A stretch of 64,000 nucleotides of DNA, taken from Cyanobacteria bacterium FACHB-471 (GTDB lineage: Bacteria > Cyanobacteriota > Cyanobacteriia > Elainellales > Elainellaceae). How positions within the stretch are numbered: position 1 is the first letter of the stretch; each line of letters opens with the position of its first letter. A program made the position numbers and the translations under genes. The notes below the pieces were generated by a model, which was not told where the DNA came from, searched no databases, and saw only the letters and a program-made list of their open reading frames with translations. Shown in pieces: positions 35,347 to 44,351 of the stretch. Location: the NCBI GenBank assembly GCA_014695345.1, contig JACJOC010000017.1, positions 62,001 through 126,000 on the forward strand, written 5' to 3'.

Positions 35347-36786
35347 ATGACTGCTGCTCCAATTCCACGACAGCCATCTCAACCTTCTGAACGCTCTGGC
35401 GGCACTGCTTCGCCAGACATTACGCCTGTTTTTGCGTTGAAAGAACTGGTGGCTCGCTTGCATCGGGAGCAAAACAAGATTCAGGATTTGCTCAGTTCTT
35501 TAGGATTTGCGCTACGTAGCTTCAACAATCTCAATCAGTTTTTAGAACTCACACCCCTGATTGCTAGCCGTGTCACCGATGCTGATGGGGGCGCTCTGGT
35601 GCTGTTCAAGCCCAATGGTCAAATGCGCTTGGAGCGGTTGCACTGTCAAGATACAAACCAGTGCCAGGATATTCGTAAGGCGTTAGAGGCAGCTACTCGT
35701 CAAATGACCGCTTCTGCACCTACGTCTGGAAAAACAGTTGCTCCGGCTCAAAGTCTAACGACTGCTTTAGATCATCAAGTCAGTCAATCTCTTGGCGCAA
35801 ACGTGCAGCTTTTTGGTACGGCAATTCTAGTCAAGAACGCCGAACGAGGCAGGCTGTATGTATTCAGTCGAGATTCAGAATATAGCTGGACGGAGACGCG
35901 CCAGAAGCTAGTCCGGCTGGTGGCTGACCAGACTGCCGTGGCGATCGAGAACGATGAACTGACTGTAGAACTACGGAAGAAAGAACGCCTGGATCGCGAG
36001 TTAGAAATTGGCGCAGAGATTCAGCTTCAGCTTCTGCCTCGGAGTTGTCCTAACATTGAGGGAATCGAGCTAGCAGCACGATGCCAAACGGCCAGTCGGG
36101 TCGGTGGTGACTACTACGACTTCATCCCAACGAACTACGACCAGATCCGTCCTCGCAAGACCGGGCGCAACGAAGCAGGACGATGGAGCCTGACAATTGG
36201 CGATGTCATGGGTAAGGGAGTTCCCGCAGGGTTGATCATGACTATGCTGCGGGGAATGTTGCGGGCTGAAGTGCTAAATGGTCACTCTCCTGCCCAGATT
36301 CTTCAGCACTTAAACCACGTGATGTATAGCGATTTAGAAAATTCAAATCGCTTCGTCACTCTGTTTTACTCGGAATATGATGTCACGACCCGAACTCTGT
36401 TTTACAGCAACGCGGCCCACAATCCGCCTTTGCTCTGGCAAGCAGCAACAGGCTCTATTAAGCAGTTAGACACGTTGGGAATGCTGATTGGGCTGGATAT
36501 GGATACGCAATATCACGATGCTCAGGTGCAGCTTCATCCAGGGGACACCATTATTTACTACACGGATGGATTTACGGATGCAGCCAATCAGGGCGGCGAT
36601 CGCTTTGATGAGGAGAATCTAACCCGTGTGTTTGACTGGGCTTGCCAAAATCACTACACGCCTCAGCAAATTCAAGATCATTTATTTGAGCAAGTGCAGC
36701 AGTTCGTGGGGGCAGACCACCGCACTGATGATGATATGACGCTGATCGTGATGCAGATTAAGCCCGATGGGGCGATCGCCAACTAG
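35347..36786 (+). CDS. GAF-domain SpoIIE-type PP2C phosphatase
   Basis: A 479-residue cytosolic serine phosphatase of the RsbU/SpoIIE group. A GAF-like sensor spans residues about 45-205 (FLELTPLIASRVTDADGGAL ... VADQTAVAIENDELT). A short coiled linker (LRKKERLDRELEIGAEIQLQLLP) follows, then the phosphatase domain at about 225-475. Metal-site motifs SRVGGDYYDF, GDVMGKGVPAGL, AHNPPLL, YYTDGFTDA and HRTDDDMTLIV are all present, so it should be active. It probably dephosphorylates an anti-sigma-factor antagonist encoded elsewhere. Confidence 0.92.
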   Translation: MTAAPIPRQPSQPSERSGGTASPDITPVFALKELVARLHREQNKIQDLLSSLGFALRSFNNLNQFLELTPLIASRVTDADGGALVLFKPNGQMRLERLHCQDTNQCQDIRKALEAATRQMTASAPTSGKTVAPAQSLTTALDHQVSQSLGANVQLFGTAILVKNAERGRLYVFSRDSEYSWTETRQKLVRLVADQTAVAIENDELTVELRKKERLDRELEIGAEIQLQLLPRSCPNIEGIELAARCQTASRVGGDYYDFIPTNYDQIRPRKTGRNEAGRWSLTIGDVMGKGVPAGLIMTMLRGMLRAEVLNGHSPAQILQHLNHVMYSDLENSNRFVTLFYSEYDVTTRTLFYSNAAHNPPLLWQAATGSIKQLDTLGMLIGLDMDTQYHDAQVQLHPGDTIIYYTDGFTDAANQGGDRFDEENLTRVFDWACQNHYTPQQIQDHLFEQVQQFVGADHRTDDDMTLIVMQIKPDGAIAN

Positions 36787-36932
36787 CCAAAGCAGTATCT
36801 TGAAGCTATATTTCTCCAGATTAAGCAGATTTAATTGAACTTGAGGCTTTACAACGGCTAAAAATCTGCGACGCTTATTGATGAGCAACTTTTGCTGCAT
36901 CAATACAAGTTCTGTGTGAGGTTACAGGGAGA

Positions 36933-37181
36933 ATGTTACTAGTTCATTTAGCGCAGGATGCAACGACCTGGTTGGCTAGCGTGAGCGATTGGAGTGAGGT
37001 CTGGCAAGGCTACTGGCAGTCCCCAATTGACTGGAGCTTACTGGCTCAGCAGTTTGAAACCGACGTGTTTGCTGATTTTCGCAGTGCTTTCAACAACTTT
37101 ATTGAATCTGGACAGGCTTGGGCGCTGGTCATTGGGCTAGTTCTGGGCTATCTTATCCGCAGTCTTACCTCTTACGGCTAA
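36933..37181 (+). CDS. small membrane protein upstream of argH
   Basis: 82 residues: a Trp-rich amphipathic N-terminal half (WSEVWQGYWQSPIDW) and one C-terminal hydrophobic helix at about residues 60-80 (GQAWALVIGLVLGYLIRSL). AGGGAGA precedes the ATG. I recall similar small proteins in cyanobacteria beside argH. Function unknown. The gap to argH is about 100 bp, so cotranscription is possible. Confidence 0.72.
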   Translation: MLLVHLAQDATTWLASVSDWSEVWQGYWQSPIDWSLLAQQFETDVFADFRSAFNNFIESGQAWALVIGLVLGYLIRSLTSYG

Positions 37182-37282
37182 ACAAAGCCTAAATGCCTAG
37201 ATTTAGAGCTAAATTCGGGAATAGGGTTTGATTGCTCACTGTCATCAAAAGTAGGACAGCTATTAACGGTAGGACAGCTAAC

Positions 37283-38680
37283 TTGAGTAACGAATCTCAG
37301 CCACAGACCTGGAGTCAACGGTTTGAATCGGTGCTGCATCCGGCGATCGCCCGGTTTAATGCCAGCATCGAGTTTGATATTGCGCTGATCGAGTACGACA
37401 TCACAGGCTCACAGGCTCATGCCACGATGCTGGCCCAGACTGGAATCATTTCCTCAGAGGAGGGAAGCCAGTTGGTTGCGGGTCTGGAGCAAATTCGGCA
37501 GGAATATCGCCAGGGGTTCTTTCACCCAGGTATTGACGCAGAAGATATTCACTTTGCCGTGGAGCGCAGGCTAACCGACATCCTGGGCGAGGTTGGCAAA
37601 AAGCTGCATACGGGGCGATCGCGCAACGACCAAGTTGGCACCGACACGCGACTTTATCTGCGCGACCAGATTCACCTCATTTGTCAACGGTTGCGTCAGT
37701 TTCAGGGTGTGTTGCTAAACCTGGCAGAGCAACACGTTGAAACCCTGATTCCTGGCTATACTCATCTCCAACGAGCCCAGCCTCTAAGTTTGGCGCATCA
37801 CTTGCTTGCCTATGTAGAGATGGCCCAGCGAGATTGTGAACGCTTGGGCGACGTATATAAGCGTACCAACATCTCGCCTCTGGGTAGCGGAGCGCTGGCA
37901 GGCACAACCTTTCCCATCGACCGCCACTACACTGCCGAACTGTTGGGCTTCGAGCGCGTTTATGCCAATAGTTTAGATGGGGTGAGCGATCGCGATTTTG
38001 CCGTCGAATTTCTCTGTGCCACTAGCCTGATCATGGTTCACCTCTCGCGCCTGTCAGAAGAGGTAATCTTATGGGCATCAGAAGAGTTTGGCTTTGTCAC
38101 CCTCAAAGATAGCTGCTCTACTGGCTCTAGCATCATGCCCCAAAAGAAAAACCCTGACGTGCCAGAGTTGGTGCGAGGAAAGACGGGGCGAGTATTTGGG
38201 CACCTCCAGGCAATGCTGGTGTTGATGAAAGGCTTGCCGCTAGCTTACAACAAAGACTTGCAAGAAGACAAAGAAGCCTTGTTTGACAGCGTTAAGACCG
38301 TACAAGCCTGTCTAGAAGCCATGACAATTTTGTTTCAGGAAGGGCTGGAGTTTCGGGTGGCTCGCCTGACTGCAGCAGTTGCGGAAGACTTTTCTAATGC
38401 AACAGATGTGGCAGACTATCTAGCAACCAAAGGTGTACCCTTCCGAGAGGCCTACAACCTAGTTGGCAAAGTGGTCAAAACTAGTCTTGCTGCTGGAAAG
38501 CTGCTCAAAGACCTGACGATCGAGGAATGGCAGACGCTTCATCCGGCATTTGAGTCTGATATTTATGAAGCGATCGCCCCTCGTCAAGTTGTCGCTGCCC
38601 GCAACAGTTACGGCGGCACCGGCTTTGATCAGGTAAGGCAGGCAATTGCAGCAGCGCGATCGCGCTTAAGTGTCGAGTAA
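37283..38680 (+). CDS. argH: argininosuccinate lyase
   Basis: Last step of arginine synthesis: cleaves argininosuccinate to arginine and fumarate. The superfamily signature [16 protein letters not shown] is intact, with [14 protein letters not shown] and [12 protein letters not shown]-type segments near the active site. TTG 37283 gives the usual N-terminus a few residues before TWSQRFE and has AGGAC about 10 nt upstream; the frame extends to a TTG at 37232. A small direct repeat (TAGGACAGCTA) sits at the start region, once before and once at the Shine-Dalgarno position. Confidence 0.95.
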   Translation: MSNESQPQTWSQRFESVLHPAIARFNASIEFDIALIEYDITGSQAHATMLAQTGIISSEEGSQLVAGLEQIRQEYRQGFFHPGIDAEDIHFAVERRLTDILGEVGKKLHTGRSRNDQVGTDTRLYLRDQIHLICQRLRQFQGVLLNLAEQHVETLIPGYTHLQRAQPLSLAHHLLAYVEMAQRDCERLGDVYKRTNISPLGSGALAGTTFPIDRHYTAELLGFERVYANSLDGVSDRDFAVEFLCATSLIMVHLSRLSEEVILWASEEFGFVTLKDSCSTGSSIMPQKKNPDVPELVRGKTGRVFGHLQAMLVLMKGLPLAYNKDLQEDKEALFDSVKTVQACLEAMTILFQEGLEFRVARLTAAVAEDFSNATDVADYLATKGVPFREAYNLVGKVVKTSLAAGKLLKDLTIEEWQTLHPAFESDIYEAIAPRQVVAARNSYGGTGFDQVRQAIAAARSRLSVE

Positions 38681-38703
38681 CTAGATGCTCAACCTATCTA
38701 CAA

Positions 38704-38739
38704 GTCAACGCTGTTGGTTCACCGACCAACAGCGCTGAC
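38704..38739. terminator. argH terminator
   Basis: GTCAACGCTGTTGGT pairs with ACCAACAGCGCTGAC (one mismatch), loop 6 nt, followed by TCTTATT, 24 bp after argH. Confidence 0.7.
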
Positions 38740-39161
38740 TCTTATTGCTATCTCCAACTCTGGTTCTACCTAATTCCACGTAGAACGAAAGTTGGTGGCA
38801 GAGAAAATTTAAGCGATCGCCTCTATTTGCTTTTTCTTGATCTAAATTAAATTGAATTTACAACTTAGCTAAAGGGAGTTGCTTACAGTTCCCAGAGATT
38901 AACCCACCGCTCAACGTGTTCCTCGATACCAAAATTCTCTCAGTAAGTATCTTGCTTACGAAAGATTGTTTAAGTAGTCATTAGGGTTAAAATCTGGTTA
39001 AGATTGGGTTAATAAAATACCCTCCCTTTAGTTGTGCATGAAGTTACATCCTTCAAGGTATGTCTCAGGCATTCTATAAATGCGGTTTCAAGGCATACCC
39101 CTATAATGAAAAACCAATCGAAAAGCCTAAAAACTTCAATTTATGGGAGCAAATTGCAGCA
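38740..39161. other. intergenic region
   Basis: About 420 bp, AT-rich, with direct GGTTAA repeats (AGGGTTAAAATCTGGTTAAGATTGGGTTAATAAAAT, quoted in parts, near 38984-39018) that could be a regulator-binding site or promoter region of the next gene. No gene seen. Confidence 0.4.
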
Positions 39162-39407
39162 ATGGACGAACTTTCCAACTTTCTCTACCCCCACAGTCGC
39201 TACCACGGTGAAGTCAAGCCAGAAAACCTGGTCTTCAATGCCAACCTACAGGAATTTGCTCAGCGTGTAAGCCTCATTTCTAACCTTGAAACTGGCGGAA
39301 AACTCACCCCTATCGAGTCTTTTCAACAAATCGAGTTGCTCTGGAAAAAGCTTAAAGACTCCAAGAAACAGCTTGGTATCGGCAGGCAGAGAGAAGAGCA
39401 CGGCTAG
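39162..39407 (+). CDS. conserved cyanobacterial small protein (DUF7219-like)
   Basis: A short soluble protein of 81 residues from ATG 39162 (MDELSNFLYPHSRYHG). The conserved block KPENLVFNANLQEFAQRVS, then SNLETGGKL and WKKLKDSKKQLG, match a small cyanobacterial family. A longer version from ATG 39060 adds 34 residues of less conserved sequence and cannot be excluded. Function unknown. Confidence 0.75.
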   Translation: MDELSNFLYPHSRYHGEVKPENLVFNANLQEFAQRVSLISNLETGGKLTPIESFQQIELLWKKLKDSKKQLGIGRQREEHG

Positions 39408-39476
39408 AATGCTGAGAATGTCTTTACGCCGCAGGAGACATCCTCTTACAACCTTGTGATTTGTAATCCAATAAAT

Positions 39477-39523
39477 AAAAATTTGAGCGTGAGAATTATG
39501 GTTCTCACGCTCAAATTTTTATG
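39477..39523. terminator. bidirectional terminator
   Basis: AAAAATTTGAGCGTGAGAA and its complement form a 19-bp perfect stem with a 6-nt loop. It sits between the convergent 39162-39407 and 39553-40821 genes. Confidence 0.85.
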
Positions 39524-39552
39524 GTTTTTATCGCAATGCCTGTGAGCCGCTA

Positions 39553-40821
39553 TCAGCCGGGATTAGACTGAGAGCTATTGTCTCGGCGCTTAATTGGCTT
39601 GGCGAGCGGTTCCCGACGCTGAGGGGGTGCTCCGACTGGCTTGTCTCCGCGTGAGGGACGCTGCCCTTCACGGCTACCTTCCCACCGCTTTTTGCCGTAA
39701 CCACCGGCCGTCGGTCGTCCACCTTTGCGCCCCCCGCCGCCTTTACTGTCCTGACGTTTTTTGGGCGGGACTAAACCGATCATAGTGCCGTCTTGCACAA
39801 CCAACAGGTTCTCTTGCCGCTGTACCTGTAAATCCCAGAAATAGCCTACTGCTTTACCGGTTAGAGCGCCCTCCAAGTTTAGCTTAAAGGCTCTGCCCTG
39901 ACTGTCTCCACGGCGGGGAGACTGCTGAATTTTGACGATTAGTCGCTGATCTTCCTGAGACTGAAACAGCACCTCACCGCGAATGGAGAAGTAGCCATCT
40001 TCATGCCCCGGAGAATCGATCGCTGATGCATCCGCTTCAACTTGAGCGCTACCTGACAGAGCAGCTTCCTCAGTATTCGCAGGTTGCTCAGAACCTTCAA
40101 CTTCAGAGCCTTCCACTTTATTCAATTTTTCAGGTTCCCAAACGCCCACAATCTGCACGTGTAGATTGGTATTTTTTTCTCGCGTCCGAGGATACACTAC
40201 CCACAGATGAGGCTGCTCTAGGTCAACATGTTTTTTGACCAGGCTCATCACACGCCCTAACAGAACGGCATCAATTGCAGTCCCGTCCTCTGTATGCAAG
40301 AAGCCTCGGGTAAACTGCTCGTCCGAAGGTTCGTATCTTCCCCGCACCAGTCCGATCGCCCGATATTGCATCGGTTCGCTAGCAGGCGGAATCGGCTGCT
40401 GTCGCATGGATGCAATTTGGCTATCAACGTCTTCCGCATCATCGCCCTCAGAACTGATCTCAGATGCCTCGATCGGCAAGGGGTCTGGGGTTGGTGCTGA
40501 CGCTGACTTGGACACGGTTGAATCAGCCGCCGCAACTGAAGGTGCTGGCGCTGGCGCTGGCTTTGGAGGCATTAGCGGGGGAATTGCCTTGGGTTTTTCC
40601 TCTGATTCCAGATTTTCCTCTGACATTGCTTCTGAAGCATCTAAAACAGTAGGGGGAGCGCTTTCAAGGGTTGCGTTGGGCTGCTGATCCATATTATTCG
40701 TACTGGTTTCTGCTGAATTTGCAGGTTCAGGTGAAGGACTAGAAGAAGCCTGATTTTCAGGCTGCTCAGGGGAGGAAGCCGATTGAGATGAATTAGGGAA
40801 CTGGTTCTGAGAAGGACTCAC
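39553..40821 (-). CDS. cyanobacterial hypothetical protein with acidic linker and Arg/Gly-rich basic tail
   Basis: A 422-residue protein. The start is fixed at GTG 40821 by an ideal AAGGAGGT 5 nt upstream; the longer frame to 40911 has none. Residues 1-150 are low-complexity Ser/Pro/Glu. The middle, about 150-370, looks folded (RAIGLVRGRYEPSDEQFTRG, LWVVYPRTREKNTNLHVQIV, GYFSIRGEVLFQSQ, GKAVGYFWDLQVQR) with a further acidic insert. The last 60 residues are basic and Gly/Arg-rich (GGGGRKGGRP, RWEGSREGQRPSRGD), resembling RGG-type RNA-binding tails. An RNA-linked function is inference. Monocistronic. Confidence 0.8.
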   Translation of the reverse strand: MSPSQNQFPNSSQSASSPEQPENQASSSPSPEPANSAETSTNNMDQQPNATLESAPPTVLDASEAMSEENLESEEKPKAIPPLMPPKPAPAPAPSVAAADSTVSKSASAPTPDPLPIEASEISSEGDDAEDVDSQIASMRQQPIPPASEPMQYRAIGLVRGRYEPSDEQFTRGFLHTEDGTAIDAVLLGRVMSLVKKHVDLEQPHLWVVYPRTREKNTNLHVQIVGVWEPEKLNKVEGSEVEGSEQPANTEEAALSGSAQVEADASAIDSPGHEDGYFSIRGEVLFQSQEDQRLIVKIQQSPRRGDSQGRAFKLNLEGALTGKAVGYFWDLQVQRQENLLVVQDGTMIGLVPPKKRQDSKGGGGRKGGRPTAGGYGKKRWEGSREGQRPSRGDKPVGAPPQRREPLAKPIKRRDNSSQSNPG

Positions 40822-41061
40822 TAAAACCTCCTTGCGGTGGAAACCTGCCCGTCCACCATTAACCACTAAAGCAAGATACCAGTGCAGATTAAACACTAGG
40901 TTAGCATCCACACTAAACCTACCTTGCTAAAGAAATGAGGCTAGTGTTCGGTGACACCCAATTTGTTTATACGGGCGCGATCGCCATCGTCAGGGATTTT
41001 TATCGAGCAAGGCAGATGTAGTTAATCATGGCAGAATGACAGTAGAGTTTGGGAAAGTTGT

Positions 41062-41949
41062 GTGTTTGATAAACGCAATCGCTGGATCATCAATCTAATC
41101 ATGGGTTTTGCAGTACTCTGCTTTGTCGGGCTAGCGATTTTGCCGCTCGTTGGGCTACTGCGAACCACCCCCACCACAGCTAATGCCCCAGCTAATGCCC
41201 CAACATCAGACTTGGAGGCGCAGGCACGGGGTTATGAACTGGTATTAGAGGATGAACCCGATAACCAAACCGCACTTCGCAATCTATTGAGGGTTCGGCG
41301 GGAGTTAGGTGATGTTGAGGGAACGATCGCCCCGCTGGAGAAACTTGCAGAACTCAACCCAACTCAACCCGAATATACGATTTTGCTGGCACAGGCAAAG
41401 CAGCAGGTTGGCGATCGCGAAGGAGCTGCCCAAGCCTATCGCAGCATTTTGACAACCCAACCCGGAAATATCTATGCCCTCCAGGGGCTTGCCGCTCTAC
41501 TGATTGAACAAGAGCGCCCGGAGGCAGCAATTGGTTTGTTGCAGGACACCCTGCGGAATGCAAATCAGGCGAATCAAATTCAAGCCGGTAGCGTTGACTT
41601 GACCTCAGTGCGGCTATTGTTGGGGCAGGTCTATGCAGAGAGCGATCGCTACAATGAAGCGATCGCGGTCTACGAACAGGCAATTCAAAGCGATCGCCAG
41701 GACTTTCGCCCAGTATTAGCAAAAGCATTGGTGCTGCAAGCTCAAGGCAAAGATACCGAAGCCCAACCCCTGTTTACCACCGCTGCCTCTCTAGCTCCCG
41801 CCCAATACAAAGACCAGATTAACCAACTTGCGACTGGAGGAGTAGAAGAGCTTCCTCCACCCCTTACTGAAGATTCTCCGAGTCAGTCCTCACCCGCTCC
41901 CGCTCCCGCTCCCTCGCCCGAACAGACTCCAGCCTCCACACCTGAGTAA
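41062..41949 (+). CDS. membrane-anchored TPR protein
   Basis: A 295-residue protein with GTG start. One N-terminal hydrophobic helix (residues about 10-33, IINLIMGFAVLCFVGLAILPLVG) is followed by four to five tetratricopeptide repeats (about 50-255, for example AEAAIGLLQ-type and RYNEAIAVYEQAIQ) and a Pro/Ala tail. It is likely a scaffold facing the periplasm or lumen; cyanobacterial homologues of this layout exist, but no partner is shown by the context. Confidence 0.83.
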   Translation: MFDKRNRWIINLIMGFAVLCFVGLAILPLVGLLRTTPTTANAPANAPTSDLEAQARGYELVLEDEPDNQTALRNLLRVRRELGDVEGTIAPLEKLAELNPTQPEYTILLAQAKQQVGDREGAAQAYRSILTTQPGNIYALQGLAALLIEQERPEAAIGLLQDTLRNANQANQIQAGSVDLTSVRLLLGQVYAESDRYNEAIAVYEQAIQSDRQDFRPVLAKALVLQAQGKDTEAQPLFTTAASLAPAQYKDQINQLATGGVEELPPPLTEDSPSQSSPAPAPAPSPEQTPASTPE

Positions 41950-42493
41950 TCTGCAATGGCTGTCTAGACTTAGGTTACAGCCAGATCTCTTCACTCATGC
42001 TTCATACGTAAGAGAGCTAAAACGGGTGAGACGTAAAGAGTAAGTAAATATACATTTTTGTCCCTAGCAATAGTGCGTATGCATTGGCTACCTTAAAACT
42101 CGACATCCGTGTGGAGTTACGTAATGCCAAGCTAAATTTTCTTTTTTTATACGAAACCCACAGTGATTTCACTGGTAACTCAGTGATTTTGAAAAGGGCA
42201 GAAAATTCTTCACTTTACGTCATACTCTCCTCAACAAAATTCGCTGTAAGTTCGGTGTAGGTCTTCTATTAACGGTTTCAGGGGCATCGTCTCCCGTGTC
42301 ACTTTTGCTGACTTAAAAGTTGGCATTTCAGCATTTTTCCACCTGAGTTAAGCAAGTTATCTCGTCTTCTCCTACAGTGCTTCAGTTGTAAAAGCACTAA
42401 CCAGGAGCTAGGCGGAATATTGCTATGCAAAAGCTTACAGGTGAATTTAGTCTCCAAGAACTTGTATAACTTGCAAAGGTAGGTTCCCAGTAC
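41950..42493. other. intergenic region
   Basis: 544 bp of AT-rich sequence without a supported gene. It probably holds the promoter and a long leader for the repeat protein at 42494. A CAGTGATTT direct repeat occurs near 42161 and 42181. Confidence 0.45.
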
Positions 42494-44086
42494 ATGGCAT
42501 CCGATATTCGATCTTCCATTGAAAAAGCAACTGCAAGCAGCTACAGCAATACAGAGCGCGCTAGCAGCCTCAGTTCCTCAACCACGACCAATCTGCATCG
42601 CTCCAGTGCTGCCAGAGCTAACACAGGTCCTCTAGCACGTGTTTCGGTGACTAATATTGAGAGAGCAACTGGCGCAACCAAAACGTTTTCTGTAACCTAC
42701 GCTGACAGTAGCGGTATTAACCTTAGAAGTATTGGATCTAGGAACATTCTCGTTACTGCTGGAAATAAGTTTAGACAATTTGCTCGACTGGTGAGTCCAG
42801 CAAAATTTGTTGCAGGAAGCAAGAATACACGGGCGATCGCAACCTACAGCATTACTGCGCGGGACAGAGCTTGGAGTGCAAATGAGAATGGTCGATACTC
42901 AATTTCTCTACAGGGACGACAGGTCAAAGATACACTTGGAGCTTTTGCCGCCCCACGCAAGCTAAAGGACTTCCTGGTTGATGTTCCAACTGTATCTTTT
43001 GTTAGTGGAGCCATCACTGGCCCTGGAGAGTACACCCTACGCGTCAACTATAGAGATAGAAACAATATCAGCTTGCCTAGAATCGATTCAGCTGATCTTG
43101 CTGTCTCTGGCGGTCCAACTCCACTCAACGTGCAGTTTGTCAGCGCTGAACAGGGGCGCACTGGCACCCTGGCGACCTACCGCATTAGCGCTCCAGACAG
43201 TCGCTTTGATCCAGATGACTATGGCACCTACAGCATCAGCCTACGCGCCAACCAGGTCAGCGACATCGCCCGTAATTTTGTCCAACCAGGATTAATACGC
43301 TCATTTACAGTGAATGAAGCGGCGCTACCGCCGATTGGACTTTTAGGTAGTGAGAGAACAATCGAAAGCGGCGCACAAAATCACTTGTTCACCGTAACGT
43401 ATCAGGACAATGGTTCTGTTGATGCCACAACCCTTGGAACGGACGATGTCCGGGTAACTGGACCCAACGGCTACAACCAACTTGCAGAATACGTTGGATC
43501 TCAAACTGGTGCTAATGGACTCACAGCCACCTACCGCATTTCTGCTCCAGGTGGAAGCAGTTGGGGAGCAGATGAGACGGGCGCTTACCAAGTGTCACTG
43601 GTCGCAAATCAGATCGCGGATAATAATGGAAACACCAATGTGGCGGCTACCTTGGGGAGTATTCAGGTTAACCCTCAAAGCTTGAGGTTTGAAGCAGAAA
43701 CCTTCACTTCAGACGGGTCCTACTTTGTTGAAAGAAGTGTTACCACTGCCTCGGGTGGAAGAGTGCTTCGAGTGAGACAGCAAAGCACTCCAGGTCAAGC
43801 TTCTCGACTATTCACAGGTCCATCTGGTACATACAACATTGTGGTTGGCTACTTTGATGAGAATGATGGAGTAGCTAAGCTTTCAGTCAAGATTAACAAT
43901 ACCTTGATCGACAGCTGGAATTTTGACCAGAACTTGGGTAGCACTACTGCGACTTCTCAGACGTTTGTAGAACGACAAATCGCCAACGGTATTAGTGTTT
44001 CCCGCAACTCGACAATTAACCTTGAAGGAATTTTTGCGGGCGGAGAGGCCGCGCGGGTCGATTACATTGAATTTATTCGGGTTTAA
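42494..44086 (+). CDS. Ig-like repeat protein with C-terminal carbohydrate-binding-like domain
   Basis: A 530-residue protein. After a Ser-rich N-terminus (1-45) come three beta-rich repeats of about 110 residues (about 46-160, 165-272, 278-395). Each carries a YxDxxxI/V...L...D core and a closing ATYxISA...D/G-YSISLxxxQVxD motif (YSITARDRAW/YSISLQGRQVKD; YRISAPDSRF/YSISLRANQVSD; YRISAPGGSSW/YQVSLVANQIAD). Residues about 398-530 (LRFEAETFTSDGSYFVE ... RVDYIEFIRV) look like a CBM6/35-type sugar-binding beta-sandwich. No signal peptide is visible; secretion by a type I route is inferred. AAAGGTAGG precedes the ATG. Confidence 0.75.
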   Translation: MASDIRSSIEKATASSYSNTERASSLSSSTTTNLHRSSAARANTGPLARVSVTNIERATGATKTFSVTYADSSGINLRSIGSRNILVTAGNKFRQFARLVSPAKFVAGSKNTRAIATYSITARDRAWSANENGRYSISLQGRQVKDTLGAFAAPRKLKDFLVDVPTVSFVSGAITGPGEYTLRVNYRDRNNISLPRIDSADLAVSGGPTPLNVQFVSAEQGRTGTLATYRISAPDSRFDPDDYGTYSISLRANQVSDIARNFVQPGLIRSFTVNEAALPPIGLLGSERTIESGAQNHLFTVTYQDNGSVDATTLGTDDVRVTGPNGYNQLAEYVGSQTGANGLTATYRISAPGGSSWGADETGAYQVSLVANQIADNNGNTNVAATLGSIQVNPQSLRFEAETFTSDGSYFVERSVTTASGGRVLRVRQQSTPGQASRLFTGPSGTYNIVVGYFDENDGVAKLSVKINNTLIDSWNFDQNLGSTTATSQTFVERQIANGISVSRNSTINLEGIFAGGEAARVDYIEFIRV

Positions 44087-44224
44087 TTGGTCCAGGTAGT
44101 ATGGTGCTGGTTGCTTGAGTCAGGCATAATACCGTTTCTCTGAGAAGTGGTAACAGATGGGAAAGGTCTCCTCACACTGGAAGTGCCCTTCCGTCTGTTG
44201 CTCTGTCTCGAAGTTGGTTTAAGC

Positions 44225-44273
44225 CAGAACGTAAAGGAGGATAGAGCTAAGCTCTATCCTCCTTTACGTTCTG
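44225..44273. terminator. 23-bp perfect stem-loop between convergent genes
   Basis: CAGAACGTAAAGGAGGATAGAGC and its complement enclose a 3-nt loop. No U-run follows, so it may act as a barrier or processing site rather than a classic terminator. Confidence 0.65.
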
Positions 44274-44351
44274 TTTAGATGTAAAACTGGTGGGTCAATC
44301 ATGGGTACGAAAATTGCTTCTATACCTATGATTTAGCCTTAACTCGCAAAG

